This document shows positions 10,801-18,463 of a stretch of DNA of 64,000 nucleotides, piece after piece. How positions within the stretch are numbered: position 1 is the stretch's first letter; every line of letters begins with the position of its first letter. The position numbers were made by a program, and so were the translations under genes. Origin of the DNA: Nonomuraea helvata (GTDB lineage: Bacteria; Actinomycetota; Actinomycetes; Streptosporangiales; Streptosporangiaceae); NCBI RefSeq assembly GCF_039535785.1, contig NZ_BAAAXV010000001.1:1984001-2048000 (forward strand), given 5' to 3'. Under the pieces are notes generated by a model. It ran no database searches and had not been told where the DNA came from. It saw only the letters and a program-made list of their open reading frames with translations.

Positions 10801-11156
10801 GGGTTCTTGCCGTACCAGAAGCCCGTCACGCCGTCGTGCCGCCGGCCCGGCACCTGGTCGAGCAGCTGGGTGCCGGCCACCGACGTGGCGGCCAGCTCCT
10901 CGTTCAGGCCGGCCTGGAACACCACGCCCGCCTGCTCAAGGAAGCGCGCCGCCCGCCCCATCTCCATGTCCACGCCCGCCAGCGGCGAGCCCTGGTAGCC
11001 GGAGACGAACACCCGCGTGTCCAGCCCGCGCTCCTCGTCCAGCCGGCGCTGCTCCAGCGTCAGGCGGACCAGGGCCTGGATGCCGGAGATCAGCACCCGA
11101 CCGTCCGCCGCCGTGTACTTGTCGTCAAGCGACACGGGAGTCTCGCTCACGCTCAC
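7803..11156 (-). CDS. indolepyruvate ferredoxin oxidoreductase, fused alpha-beta subunits
   Basis: 1117 aa from GTG 11156, which has AGGAGG five bases upstream. It oxidatively decarboxylates aryl pyruvates (from aromatic amino acids) to aryl-acyl-CoA, reducing ferredoxin. The N-terminal pyrimidine-binding part includes VFQAGLNEELAATSVAGTQL. The thiamine diphosphate site is GDGTFHHSGS (482-491) with NDAVAMTGGQ. A 4Fe-4S region is at 618-662 (CEGCGDCGEASTC ... CNTDLSCLKGDC). The C-terminal 2-oxoacid oxidoreductase gamma-type domain starts near 700 (GIGGTGVVTVSQIL). It is first in an operon with the acyl-CoA dehydrogenase. The divergent Lrp-type regulator is a plausible controller. Confidence 0.95.
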   Translation of the reverse strand: MSVSETPVSLDDKYTAADGRVLISGIQALVRLTLEQRRLDEERGLDTRVFVSGYQGSPLAGVDMEMGRAARFLEQAGVVFQAGLNEELAATSVAGTQLLDQVPGRRHDGVTGFWYGKNPGLDRAADALRHANVAGTAPLGGAVAWIGDDPGCKSSTLPSSCEPMCQSLSMPLLAPGSVAEIIEFGLHAVALSRATGLWAGLKIVADIADASATVDLGPLRAGIPVPDKRERGPAPILLGPAALDAEHDMLTRRLDLAREYARTHGLNRVMSGEGNTRLGILASGTTYAVVLRALADLGLDAAAMDEHGVRLIRLAMPFPLAYDDLAAMTSDLDKVLVVEDKVPFLEGQLKQALYGSGRAPAVVGRELLTARGTLGAEDVAKAIATCLGKEPAPRPRKKGRVMLPLVAARTPYFCSGCPHNTSTRTAEGTLVGVGIGCHAMIALDGHGRGTQVGITQMGGEGAQWIGLAPFTGDRHFVQNLGDGTFHHSGSLAIRAAVAAGVRMTYKLLYNDAVAMTGGQRAEGRLDVPALTHELALEGVRRVVVTTPEPETYRGVRLAGIASVRHRDDLPEVERELAELDGVTVLIHDDRCAAEERRLRKRGKLPTPTQKVVINERVCEGCGDCGEASTCLSVQPVETEYGRKTRIHQASCNTDLSCLKGDCPSFLLVEPGTRPRRETPPPPEAPEPAGRPSEALIRMPGIGGTGVVTVSQILQMAAHLDGLHAAGLEQTGLAQKGGPVVSDVRISARPLDGSVRASQGSADVVIGFDLLGAAAEMNLAVAAPERTVAILNTSILPTAAMVTGRVAVPGHADAVTRVASAAKRVECLDAQGLAESLFGDHMPANLLLLGAAYQHGCLPVSAASIERAITLNGAAVEKNLAAFRWGRAAVANPRVEEAEEPEGLEEAVATRVADLTGYQNAAYARTYEQDVRRVAAEAVERAGEEAGTAIGLAYARALHKLMAYKDEYEVARLHLDPAEKERREREFGADAVVSVLLHPPLLRAMGLKRKIKVRRSAGVLFRGLRAAKVLRGTAFDVFGHAQVRRVERELVTEYRDLMRTALTRLTPSTAEAVAEIAGLPELIRGYEDIKLARVAEFRERVRTALARLDESSMSQERS

Positions 11157-11329
11157 GCGAACCTCCTGGCTTCCTACCGCACATCGGGATTCCCCGTTGA
11201 TTCCCAGCACAGCAACGCGGACATGACATGCGCAAGTATTAGATGAGAAAGTAGGTGGAAGACGCAAACTATGTGAGGGCTACGGGCTTGGTGGCTGACG
11301 TTCTTTGCGCCTGATGGAGGGGTTCTCGC
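11157..11329. promoter_or_regulatory. divergent promoter region with CGCAA/TTGCG repeats
   Basis: This 173-bp gap separates the oxidoreductase operon from the Lrp/AsnC gene. It is AT-richer than its surroundings. CGCAA occurs at 11231-11235 and 11263-11267, and its complement TTGCG at 11305-11309. Short phased repeats of this kind could be binding sites for the adjacent Lrp-type regulator. This is inference only; no promoter hexamers are assigned. Confidence 0.3.
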
Positions 11330-11782
11330 ATGGCTGACGTGGACGACATCGATCACCGGGTGCTGCGGCTGCTGCGTGAGGACGGGCGCAGGACGTTCTC
11401 AGAGATGGCGCAGCTGGTGGGACTGTCGGTGGCGGCGGTGAAGCGGCGGGTCGACCGGCTCAGGGAGATCGGGGTGATCACGGGGTTCAGCGTGCAGATC
11501 GACTACTCCAAGCTGGGGTGGGGCATCGAGGCGTTCACGGAGCTGCGGTACCCGGGCACGACGCCGGTGAGCGAGATCATCCGCACCGCCGCCGACGCGC
11601 CCGAGGTGCAGGCGGTGTTCACCATCGCGGGCGATCCGGACGCTCTGATCCATGTACGGGTACGCGATCTCGGGCATCTGCAGCAGGTCATCGACCGGTT
11701 GCGCCGGGCCGGTGACGTGACCGGGACCAAGACGCTGCTGGTGCTCGGCTCGTGGACCCGGGACGCGCTGGCCTCCCGCTGA
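11330..11782 (+). CDS. Lrp/AsnC family transcriptional regulator
   Basis: 150 aa, standard single-unit Lrp length. The N-terminal winged helix-turn-helix is ILRLLREDGRRTFSEMAQLV type (visible as VLRLLREDGR...FSEMAQLVGLSVAAVKRRVDRL). The C-terminal alpha-beta ligand (RAM) domain contains VQAVFTIAGDPDALIHVRV. GGAGG lies about 12 bp before the ATG. It is divergent from the indolepyruvate oxidoreductase operon and so likely senses an amino acid or its 2-oxoacid and controls that operon and itself. Confidence 0.93.
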   Translation: MADVDDIDHRVLRLLREDGRRTFSEMAQLVGLSVAAVKRRVDRLREIGVITGFSVQIDYSKLGWGIEAFTELRYPGTTPVSEIIRTAADAPEVQAVFTIAGDPDALIHVRVRDLGHLQQVIDRLRRAGDVTGTKTLLVLGSWTRDALASR

Positions 11783-11784
11783 GC

Positions 11785-12981
11785 TCAGGACACCTCGCCG
11801 GGCTGCTCCCGACGCCCCGCCGCGCGGCCGGGACGTCCGGCGACGACGCGGTCGGTGCCGTCGCGGCCGGTGCCGTCGCGGCCGGTGCTGGAGCGTCCGG
11901 TGCCGGGGCGGCGGCGGTTGGAGCCGGAGAATTGCCATACGAGCAGGCCGATGGCGACGAGCATGGGGACGCCCAGGCCCACCAGCCACACCGACACCCC
12001 GGTCAGCGGAAGGACGGCGCCGTCGTCGTCCCGCCTCTCCGCTTCTCCGGGCGACGGGCGCGGGCGGCGCTGACCGGAGCCCACCTCGGCGGCGGGCTGC
12101 TCGTCCGACCCTCGCCCCTCACCGGGACGGCGCCGGTGCGGCCCCGCGGTGGGACCGCCCTTGATGATGCCTCCGCCGTGAATGACGTGGAGCGCGCCTT
12201 CTGTCCCGCCCAGGGCGGGTGGCTGCCCGCTCCCGGGCCTCGTACCGCCGCCTCCCGCGGAGCTCCCGTACGGGTCCGGCTTGGACGGGACCGAAGGCGC
12301 GGAGCCACTGACGGGAGCGGGATCGGCGGCCCGAGTGGGCTCGGTGCCGCGGGCCGGATCGGTGTCGTGCGCGGGAGACGTGGCCGGGCCGGCGCTCGGC
12401 GGCTGGGCGGGCTCGGCACCGCCGGCCGCGCACGGGCGGCCGTTCCCACCGTTCGCGTTGGGAGCGCCCTGGTGAACGGTGGCGCATTTGCCGGAGCCCC
12501 CGGCGTCAGGGGCGGCGGGCGGACCTGCCTTGGCCCGCGCCCGCGCCCGCGCCGGGTTGATCATCCGCGTCGAGCGGCCGTCCGTCCCCGTGGCCGAGAC
12601 CTCGACCTTGTTGGTGACGCGCGTGCCGTCCGGAAGTGCCGGGTCGAGCTCGACCGGGATCTCATACGTCACGCTCGACCCCGGCGGGATCGCCAGCCCC
12701 GCACCGCAGACGACGGTGGCGCCCCGGTTGACGAGGGCGCAGTCGTCGGACAGGAGGCCGGCGGTCGTGTTCGGATCGAGGTTGTTGACGATCGTCACGT
12801 TCTCGGCGTCGCCGCGTCCGGCGTTCTCGACGGTCACCATGTAGACGGACTGCGCGCCGATGACCATGGGATCCGGGGTGACGGTCCCGGTGACCCGCAA
12901 CAGCGGCCCGACCGGAGCCGCAACAGTCCCGCCACCCAATGCGGCGAGCGCGACGACTCCCGCGATCCCCCGGATGACCAT
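11785..12981 (-). CDS. secreted DUF11-repeat protein with LPXTG-like C-terminus
   Basis: 398 aa from ATG 12981 with GGAGGGG upstream. Signal peptide MVIRGIAGVVALAALGGG. Residues about 25-150 form one DUF11-type beta domain (VTGTVTPDPMVIGAQSVYMV ... NNLDPNTTAGL ... SVTYEIPVELDP). A long Pro/Gly/Ala/Thr-rich linker follows. Near the C-terminus LPLTG precedes a hydrophobic helix (VSVWLVGLGVPMLVAIGLLV) and basic residues, as in sortase substrates. The roughly 45-residue charged tail after the helix is longer than in classic substrates, so membrane anchoring without sorting is possible. It is convergent with the Lrp gene, two bases apart. Confidence 0.7.
   Translation of the reverse strand: MVIRGIAGVVALAALGGGTVAAPVGPLLRVTGTVTPDPMVIGAQSVYMVTVENAGRGDAENVTIVNNLDPNTTAGLLSDDCALVNRGATVVCGAGLAIPPGSSVTYEIPVELDPALPDGTRVTNKVEVSATGTDGRSTRMINPARARARAKAGPPAAPDAGGSGKCATVHQGAPNANGGNGRPCAAGGAEPAQPPSAGPATSPAHDTDPARGTEPTRAADPAPVSGSAPSVPSKPDPYGSSAGGGGTRPGSGQPPALGGTEGALHVIHGGGIIKGGPTAGPHRRRPGEGRGSDEQPAAEVGSGQRRPRPSPGEAERRDDDGAVLPLTGVSVWLVGLGVPMLVAIGLLVWQFSGSNRRRPGTGRSSTGRDGTGRDGTDRVVAGRPGRAAGRREQPGEVS
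11854..11883. repeat. 15-bp tandem repeat in the tail of the LPXTG-like gene
   Basis: Two perfect copies of GGTGCCGTCGCGGCC, with a third partial copy directly after. On the minus strand it encodes the charged Thr-Gly-Arg-Asp repeats in the cytosolic tail. Copy-number change would keep the reading frame. Confidence 0.7.
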
Positions 12982-13193
12982 CTCGTCCCCTCCGCCGCAC
13001 CCTGCCGCACCTGCCTGACCGGGGACGATCCTGCTCCCACCCGCCGAACCCATGGGGACGCCCCAACCGGAACCATGCGCCCCTATGGCGAAGCCTTTAC
13101 CTCGGATGCGGCGTTTCCCGCTCGGGTCCGGCGGTGTTCCGCGCTCGACGAACACCGGCCGGCCCTGGATCCTTGGCGCGTAGTGTCGGGATC

Positions 13194-13901
13194 ATGACAG
13201 GTGCTGCCCGCTACGACGACATCGCCGACTTCTACGCGGAAGGCTGGACCGACGTCCTCGACGATCCTGCCTCCGTCCGCCTGCTCGACCTGCTCGAGCC
13301 GGTCGCGGGCCTGCGAGTGCTGGACATCGCCTGCGGTCACGGCCGCATCAGCCGCGAGCTCGCCCGCCGCGGCGCCGCCGTCGTCGGCGCCGACATCTCG
13401 GAAGCGCTGATCGCCAGGGCGAGGACCGCCGAACACGACACCCCGCTGGGCATCCGCTACCTCCACGCCGACGTGTCCCAGCCCTTCGAGCCGGACCTTC
13501 CCCCGTTCGACGTGGTGGTCTGCGCCTTCGGTCTCTCCGACGTCGACGATCTCGAAGGCGCCGCCGCGACCGCCGCCGGCGCTCTCCGGCCCGGAGGCGT
13601 CTTCGCCTGCTCGATCCTGCACCCGTGCTTTCCCGGTGGCCCGGGCGTCTCCGGCTCATGGCCAGGGGACGCGCGTTACCACATGGAGGGCTGGTGGCGC
13701 GCCGACGGCGAGCTCTCCTCCCTGCGCCGCCGGGTCGGCGCCAACCACCGCACGCTCTCGACGTACGTCAACACGTTCCGCCGCCACGGCCTCCGGCTGG
13801 ACAAGCTGGACGAGCCTGAACCGGCCCCTGCCTGGGCGGCCGAACGGCCGGAGGCCGCGAAGTTCCCCGTGTTCCTTGTCATGAGATGGGTCAAGCAGTG
13901 A
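13194..13901 (+). CDS. class I SAM-dependent methyltransferase
   Basis: 235 aa. ATG 13194 is chosen because the fold begins immediately after (ARYDDIADFYAEGWTD). SAM-binding motif I is VLDIACGHGRISRELARRGA (residues about 40-60), followed by the acidic strand VVGADIS and the post-motif FDVVVCAFGLSDVDD. The rest fits Methyltransf_11/25 enzymes. The substrate is unknown. Its stop overlaps the start of the next gene (TGATG), so the small membrane protein downstream is probably co-expressed. Confidence 0.88.
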   Translation: MTGAARYDDIADFYAEGWTDVLDDPASVRLLDLLEPVAGLRVLDIACGHGRISRELARRGAAVVGADISEALIARARTAEHDTPLGIRYLHADVSQPFEPDLPPFDVVVCAFGLSDVDDLEGAAATAAGALRPGGVFACSILHPCFPGGPGVSGSWPGDARYHMEGWWRADGELSSLRRRVGANHRTLSTYVNTFRRHGLRLDKLDEPEPAPAWAAERPEAAKFPVFLVMRWVKQ

Positions 13902-14233
13902 TGCCGCATCGGGCACAGCCGCCCGCGGCGGCGGCGCATGAGACCGCCAGGCTCGCGCGGATCGCGATGGGCGCCTTGACGGGAACGCTCGCGCTGCTCG
14001 CGACGCTCGTGAGCTTCATCCCGACCAATCACGACTGGGACTCCGAGATGCCGGAGTACAGCGACCCGGACTCGGTGATGCTCGCGACCACGGCATCGGC
14101 TTTCGCCGTCTTGTTCACTCTGGCGGCGACGGCCTTCCTGTGGCGGAGCAGGGCGGCCTTCACGGCTTTCTGCCTTCTCCTCGCCGTCGACCTCTACCAG
14201 TTCGTCACCTTGGTCCCGCACTACACGGGCTGA
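13901..14233 (+). CDS. small two-helix membrane protein
   Basis: 110 aa. Its ATG overlaps the methyltransferase stop; GTG 13898 is an alternative. There are two hydrophobic segments, at about 23-45 (MGALTGTLALLATLVSFI) and 70-105 (MLATTASAFAVLFTLAATAF ... AFCLLLAVDLYQFVTL), joined by an acidic loop. No family is recognised. The strong hairpin at 14246 ends the unit. Confidence 0.65.
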   Translation: MPHRAQPPAAAAHETARLARIAMGALTGTLALLATLVSFIPTNHDWDSEMPEYSDPDSVMLATTASAFAVLFTLAATAFLWRSRAAFTAFCLLLAVDLYQFVTLVPHYTG

Positions 14234-14245
14234 GGCCCCGGACGG

Positions 14246-14287
14246 GTGTGTGGTGTGGCGGCACCCGGAGCACACCACACCACACAC
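14246..14287. terminator. 13-bp perfect-stem bidirectional terminator
   Basis: GTGTGTGGTGTGG (14246-14258) pairs exactly with CCACACCACACAC (14275-14287) across a 16-nt loop. It sits between the convergent genes ending at 14233 (plus) and 14297 (minus), so it can serve both. Confidence 0.8.
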
Positions 14288-14296
14288 GAACAGGGG

Positions 14297-14515
14297 TCAG
14301 CCCACCCGGCAGGACACCGCGGGCGTGCTGGTGCCGGACACCGCGACGGACAGGTTGAAGCGGTCGCTCCACTGCGAGCCCTGCGTGACGGTGGCCGTGC
14401 AGTTGCCGCTGCCTGGAGGGGGCGTGCTGGAGCTGATGCCGGCGCAGCGTGAGACGGCCAGGCAGGCGTTGACCACGCCGCGTGCGCCTGCGACGAGCCC
14501 GGGCTTGAGACTCAT
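14297..14515 (-). pseudogene. CBM2-like cellulose-binding module fragment
   Basis: The 72-aa frame has ATG 14515 with a good ribosome site (GGAGGAAGG). The last 35 residues, NCTATVTQGSQWSDRFNLSV then AVSGTSTPAVSCRVG, look like the first strands of a CBM2 carbohydrate-binding module. A real module needs about 100 residues, and there is no catalytic domain or normal signal peptide. I read it as a remnant of a cellulase-type gene reduced to a fused start and module piece. A short intact peptide cannot be excluded. Confidence 0.45.
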
Positions 14516-14792
14516 GATCCTTCCTCCGGAACGCTGGGGCGGACATCGCGGTACGGAGAGCTCACCTTGGAAGGTCAGTCTGAGGAGATCGTCGAAATGT
14601 GTCAACACACAACAGAAATGTTTCGGCCAGATGCCGGCTATCATCTGCTGCCACCTGCGATGACATAGTCAGAAATATTTCGGAATCCATGAAAATAGCG
14701 CAGGGTGGATCGATACGTAGATTTTCGGATGCTTTACCAGCCGGTTCTGCCTAATGTCGGCCGCGACAATTGCCGCCCGAGAAGGTGGGTTC
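14516..14792. promoter_or_regulatory. divergent intergenic region with two CAGAAATRTTTCGG dyads
   Basis: This 277-bp AT-richer gap lies between the CBM2-like fragment (minus) and the C39-like peptidase gene (plus). CAGAAATGTTTCGG is at 14613-14626 and CAGAAATATTTCGG at 14670-14683, in the same orientation with centres 57 bp apart. Each holds the dyad GAAA-2-TTTC. Two near-identical copies suggest an operator pair. The regulator is unknown. Confidence 0.5.
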
Positions 14793-16043
14793 ATGCGTGC
14801 GCTGACCGTGCTCCTGTCCAGCCTTGTGCTGGTCACGACCGTCTCCGCCCCCGCCGGTGCGGAGATCAAGCCCGCCGCCGTCACCCCTGACGTCGTCTTC
14901 CAGCGGGCCGACTTCGCCACCGGCACGTACGAGGGCACGGGAGCCGGGAACGGCCTGGTGTTCGGCCAGGCCGTCGGCACCGTCTCCTACACCGACGCGC
15001 TCGGCACCAAGACCTGGGAGTACGCCCGCTGGACCGGCCCCGAACGGGCCATCGGCTTCCCGGCCACCGAGCTGATCGCGTCCTGGACCGCCGACGTGCC
15101 GCCGGGCAGCTGGATGCAGGTCGAGGCCCGGGCCAGGAACGCCGAAGGGCTGACCAAGTGGTACTCGCTCGGCCGCTGGGCGTACGCGGAAGGCGACATC
15201 CGCCGCACCTCCGTACCCGGACAGGGGGACGCGAACGCCAGCGTCGCGGTGGACACGCTGGTCGCGGCGACCGGCAAGCCCATCAGCGGCTACCAGCTGC
15301 GCCTCACCCTCTACCGCGCGCCCGGCTCGTCGGTGACGCCGCGCGTGCGCACGTCCGGTGTCATGGCCTCCAACGTGCCGGAACGCAAGACCGTGCCGGT
15401 CAGCCCGAGCGGCGGCGCGTGGGGGACGGAGCTGGCCGTGCCGCGCCGCTCCCAGAACGTGCACCAGGGCCACTACCCCGAATGGGACGGCGGCGGCGAG
15501 GCGTGGTGCAGCCCGACCTCGACCACCATGGTCCTCGGCTACTGGGACAAGTGGCCGAGCGCCGAGGACACCTCCTGGGTCGATCCCTCCGATCCGAACC
15601 CCGAGGTCGACTATGCCGCCCGTTACACGTACGACCACGCGTACCAGGGGGCGGGCAACTGGCCGTTCAACACCGCTTATGCGGGGCGGTACGGGATGGA
15701 CGGGTTCGTCACGCGGCTGCGGTCGCTGACGGAGCTGGAACTGCTGATCAAGGCGGGCATCCCGGTCATCACGTCGCAGTCGTTCAAGAAGGGCGAGCTG
15801 CCGGGCGCCGGGTACGGCACCAACGGGCACCTCATGGCGATCGTCGGCTTCACCGCGTCAGGTGACGTGATCGCCAACGACCCCGCCTCGTCGAGCAACG
15901 ACGCCGTGCGGCACGTGTATCCGCGCGCCGACTTCGAGAACGTCTGGCTGCGGAGCTCGAGCAGCGGCGGCGTCGCGTACATCATCCACCCGCAGGACCG
16001 CGCGCTGCCCGCCACGACGCCCGGGCTGCCCGCCAACTGGTGA
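14793..16043 (+). CDS. secreted C39-like cysteine peptidase
   Basis: 416 aa from ATG 14793 (GAGAAGGTGG upstream). Signal peptide MRALTVLLSSLVLVTTVSAP, cleaved near AGAE. Residues 30-195 form an extracellular beta domain. The C-terminal 200 residues are a peptidase C39-like/papain-fold domain: a candidate nucleophile Cys239 in GEAWCSPTSTTMVLGYW, His346 in GTNGHLMAIVGF, and the third site at VIANDPAS. It probably hydrolyses peptides or cell-wall cross-bridges outside the cell. There is no neighbouring bacteriocin exporter, so it is not a leader peptidase. Confidence 0.8.
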   Translation: MRALTVLLSSLVLVTTVSAPAGAEIKPAAVTPDVVFQRADFATGTYEGTGAGNGLVFGQAVGTVSYTDALGTKTWEYARWTGPERAIGFPATELIASWTADVPPGSWMQVEARARNAEGLTKWYSLGRWAYAEGDIRRTSVPGQGDANASVAVDTLVAATGKPISGYQLRLTLYRAPGSSVTPRVRTSGVMASNVPERKTVPVSPSGGAWGTELAVPRRSQNVHQGHYPEWDGGGEAWCSPTSTTMVLGYWDKWPSAEDTSWVDPSDPNPEVDYAARYTYDHAYQGAGNWPFNTAYAGRYGMDGFVTRLRSLTELELLIKAGIPVITSQSFKKGELPGAGYGTNGHLMAIVGFTASGDVIANDPASSSNDAVRHVYPRADFENVWLRSSSSGGVAYIIHPQDRALPATTPGLPANW

Positions 16044-16447
16044 CCCGGCGGGGGCGCGGGACGCCCCGCGACCTGCGCCTCGGTGACGGCGAAGTCGGCG
16101 AATCCGGCCAGTTCGAGCGCCTGCCTGGCCCGCTCCGAGATCTGGGCGGCCGTCATGCCGAGCCGCGGGGACGGCGCGCGGAAGACGATGAGGCTGTGCC
16201 GGCGGTCCGTGGGATCGGCGAACCGCGCGGTCTCCCAGGGGCTGTTCCTCAGGTTCGGCGGCCGCTCGTCCCACCCCCGCGGGACGTGGATGGCGTAGCC
16301 GTAGTCAGGCTTGTCGAAGCGTTGCCACTGCACGATGTGCTCCTTGGCGTCGATGCGCCGAAGGTGGCGGAGGGCAGCGGTGTAGGACTCCCCGGTACGG
16401 CGGGCACGGTCGCGGACACGCCGCTTGAAGTTCTTGTTCGCTGTCAT
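15677..16447 (-). pseudogene. truncated hypothetical gene running antisense into the C39-like gene
   Basis: The first 130 residues look genuine: a basic start (RVRDRARRTGESYTAALRHL) followed by DYGYAIHVPRGWDERPPN and LIVFRAPSPRLGMTAAQISE. Beyond about 16050 the frame has no sense of its own and is just the reverse complement of the last 370 bases of the C39-like gene. The original 3' end has been lost, probably by a deletion at about 16045-16060. Residues similar to its N-terminus occur in many actinobacterial hypothetical proteins. Confidence 0.5.
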
Positions 16448-16640
16448 CCCGACCCTCGACGATCACGGAACTCACCCCGGCGAAGAGCCCGTGACGGGCA
16501 GATGACCAGCGATCTGAGGATCAGTCCCCTTTGCCCCCGTCGAGCAGCCCTGCCGGGAGGGGCTGATGGAGGTTGGGCGGTGGATCAACGCCTGCCACAA
16601 CGATAAGCCGCCGCCCGACGAGGCCGCAACCGCGCAAAGC

Positions 16641-17672
16641 TCACGGGTGACGCGGGGGTGCGGTGGACTCGCGGACGATGAGGCGCGGCGGGACCAGGGA
16701 GATGGCCGGTTGCGGGTGCCCGCCCAGCTCGGCCAGCGCCGCGTGGAAGCAGGCGCGGCCCAACCCCGCGAAATCCATCCGTACGGTGGTCAGCGCCGGC
16801 GTCCAGAAGGCCGAGCCGGGGATGTCGTCGAAGCCGACGATGCTGACGTCCCCGGGAACGTCCTTCCCCGCGTCGTAGAGCGCCCGCCGAACCCCCTGCG
16901 CGATGTCGTCGTTGCCGCACAGGATCGCCGTCACGTCCGGGGACCGGGCCAACTGCTCTCCCGCCGCGTACGCCGACTCGAGGTCCCATCCGCACGCCAG
17001 CACCGAGGGGATCTCCGCGCCCGCCCGGCACAGCGCGTCGCGCCAGCCCTCGTGCCGTCCTCCGGCGCGGCCCTCGGACGGGATGGCCACGTGGTGGACG
17101 GTGCGGTGCCCGAGGTCGAGCAGGTGCTGGGTGGCGTCGGCGGCGGCCCGGCGCTCGTCCAGGGCGATCGCCACCCGTCCCAGGTCGGGGGCGACCGGCT
17201 CGGTCACCAGGATGGCCGGGATGTGCGGCGGCAGCGCCTCGGCCACCGCCGTCCCCAGCGGGTCGAACGCGATCACCACCAGCCCGCCCGCGCTCGGGTC
17301 GCTGACGTAGTCGACCGTCTGCCGCACCTCGGCGGACTCCACGACCCTGATCCCCAAGGCCACACCCTCGGTCCTGGCCGCCTCCTCGATGCCCTGGAGG
17401 GTGGCGGCGTAGCCGTACAGCATGGTGTTGGAGGTCACGACGGTGACGCCGCTGGCCCGGCCGAGACCGAGCGTGCGGGCGGCCCGGTTGGGACGGAACC
17501 CCAGCCGTTCGATCGCGGCCAGCACCGCGGCACGGGTGTCGGGCCGCACCCGGGGTGAGTCGTTCAGCACGCGCGAGACGGTCTGATGCGAGACGCCGGC
17601 CGCGGCGGCGACGTCTCGGATACTCGGGGCAGCCCCTTTACGGACATGTCGGGGGCTCGCGGTCACGATCAC
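16641..17672 (-). CDS. LacI family transcriptional regulator
   Basis: 343 aa from GTG 17672. N-terminal helix-turn-helix and hinge: SIRDVAAAAGVSHQTVSRVL then NDSPRVRPDTRAAVLAAIERLGFRPN. A periplasmic-binding-protein-like sugar domain follows (GGLVVIAFDPLGTAVAEALP, VTAILCGNDDIAQGVRRAL, VSIVGFDDIPGSAFWTPALT). Such proteins repress sugar-utilisation genes and are released by a sugar. Its target may be a glycoside hydrolase gene once upstream, because a 20-codon GH-like tail remains at 17723-17785. A shortened copy of its middle lies at 20434-20580. Confidence 0.93.
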   Translation of the reverse strand: MIVTASPRHVRKGAAPSIRDVAAAAGVSHQTVSRVLNDSPRVRPDTRAAVLAAIERLGFRPNRAARTLGLGRASGVTVVTSNTMLYGYAATLQGIEEAARTEGVALGIRVVESAEVRQTVDYVSDPSAGGLVVIAFDPLGTAVAEALPPHIPAILVTEPVAPDLGRVAIALDERRAAADATQHLLDLGHRTVHHVAIPSEGRAGGRHEGWRDALCRAGAEIPSVLACGWDLESAYAAGEQLARSPDVTAILCGNDDIAQGVRRALYDAGKDVPGDVSIVGFDDIPGSAFWTPALTTVRMDFAGLGRACFHAALAELGGHPQPAISLVPPRLIVRESTAPPRHP

Positions 17673-17722
17673 ATCGTAGTCGGCCCTGGAGCGGAGGTCA
17701 GAAGCGGTTCCGAGAGCGTGAT

Positions 17723-17880
17723 CAATCGCCGGTGAACATCACCGTGCTCCCCGGGCGGAGGGTGAGTGCTCCGTAGGGTGTCAGGCGTCCTGGGGGACGG
17801 TGTCGTCGATGGGCGTCGCCGCCTGGTCGCCGGTGGCGCGCCAGGTGCGGGCGATCCCCCAGCCGACGAGGGCCGCCGCG
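17723..17880 (-). pseudogene. two fused minus-strand gene tails
   Basis: A frame ending at 17723 reads LTPYGALTLRPGSTVMFTGD-stop, which resembles the C-terminal strand of glycoside hydrolases. Immediately beside it a second frame, ending at 17781, reads AAALVGWGIARTWRATGDQA then ATPIDDTVPQDA-stop, probably a membrane protein tail. Neither has a body. Both abut a TetR fragment on the other strand, so at least two breakpoints lie within 150 bp. Confidence 0.35.
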
Positions 17881-18071
17881 ACGACTCGGCCTTCGACGGC
17901 GACGCCCCGCTGCTCGCCGCCTTCTTCATCGCCGGCTACACCGCCGTGCTGGTGGAGACCGCCCGGCGCCTGATCGCGGGGGAACCGGCTGACACCGTCG
18001 CAGACGACCACCGCGCGCGCCTGGAGCACCTGTTCGACGCCCTCAGCAGTGGAGTCGTGCCCCGGCCGTGA
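17878..18071 (+). pseudogene. TetR family C-terminal fragment
   Basis: The plus strand reads DAPLLAAFFIAGYTAVLVET then ARRLIAGEPADTVADDHRARLEHLFDAL, ending at 18071. This looks like the last helices of a TetR ligand domain. No DNA-binding domain precedes it; upstream is the reverse strand of a different gene tail. It is therefore a 5'-deleted regulator. Confidence 0.5.
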
Positions 18072-18078
18072 GGATCAC

Positions 18079-18104
18079 CGCCGCCACTGCGCGCAGTGGC
18101 GGCG
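18079..18104. terminator. 26-bp perfect palindrome
   Basis: CGCCGCCACTGCG is followed directly by its exact reverse complement CGCAGTGGCGGCG, eight bases after the TetR-fragment stop. In RNA it folds as an 11-bp stem with a GCGC loop, so a surviving terminator is likely. It also lies inside the broken reading frame of the minus-strand gene below. Confidence 0.6.
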
Positions 18105-18139
18105 CGTTCGTCGCCGTCGACCACGGGGCGCCTTCCACC

Positions 18140-18436
18140 GACCCGGCCGCGGCTTACGGCGGTGGCGTCGAGATCAGCGTATTGGCTGCCTGCGGCTTCC
18201 GCCTGCTTCAGCACAGCGTCGAACGCCCCTGGGGTCCGTATGGCGATGAGGACGTTCGCATCAGCTGCAGCAAGATGAGCGATCTGGTGGGCGATCGTCC
18301 ACCCCACTGCCGGCGTCGGCTTCGACCAGTCGGCATGCGCTGATATCAGCGCGTCAAGCTCATCCCCCTCAGCCGCCAGGTCGGGGAGAGCCCGATCGAG
18401 CTCCACATCGGACAGGTCAAGGCCGTAGTTCAACAT
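18140..18436 (-). pseudogene. 3'-truncated mycothiol-dependent maleylpyruvate isomerase-like gene
   Basis: From ATG 18436 (GGGGGAAC upstream) about 95 residues match the N-terminal DinB/MDMPI four-helix fold: LDALISAHADWSKPTPAVGW, with TIAHQIAHLAAAD carrying the usual metal-type histidines. The family needs about 250 residues. After LKQAEAAGSQYADLDATAV the frame turns into low-complexity Arg/Gly sequence overlapping the TetR fragment. The catalytic C-terminal part is lost. Confidence 0.5.
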
Positions 18437-18463
18437 CGATGTTCCCCCACACATTGACGGCAA

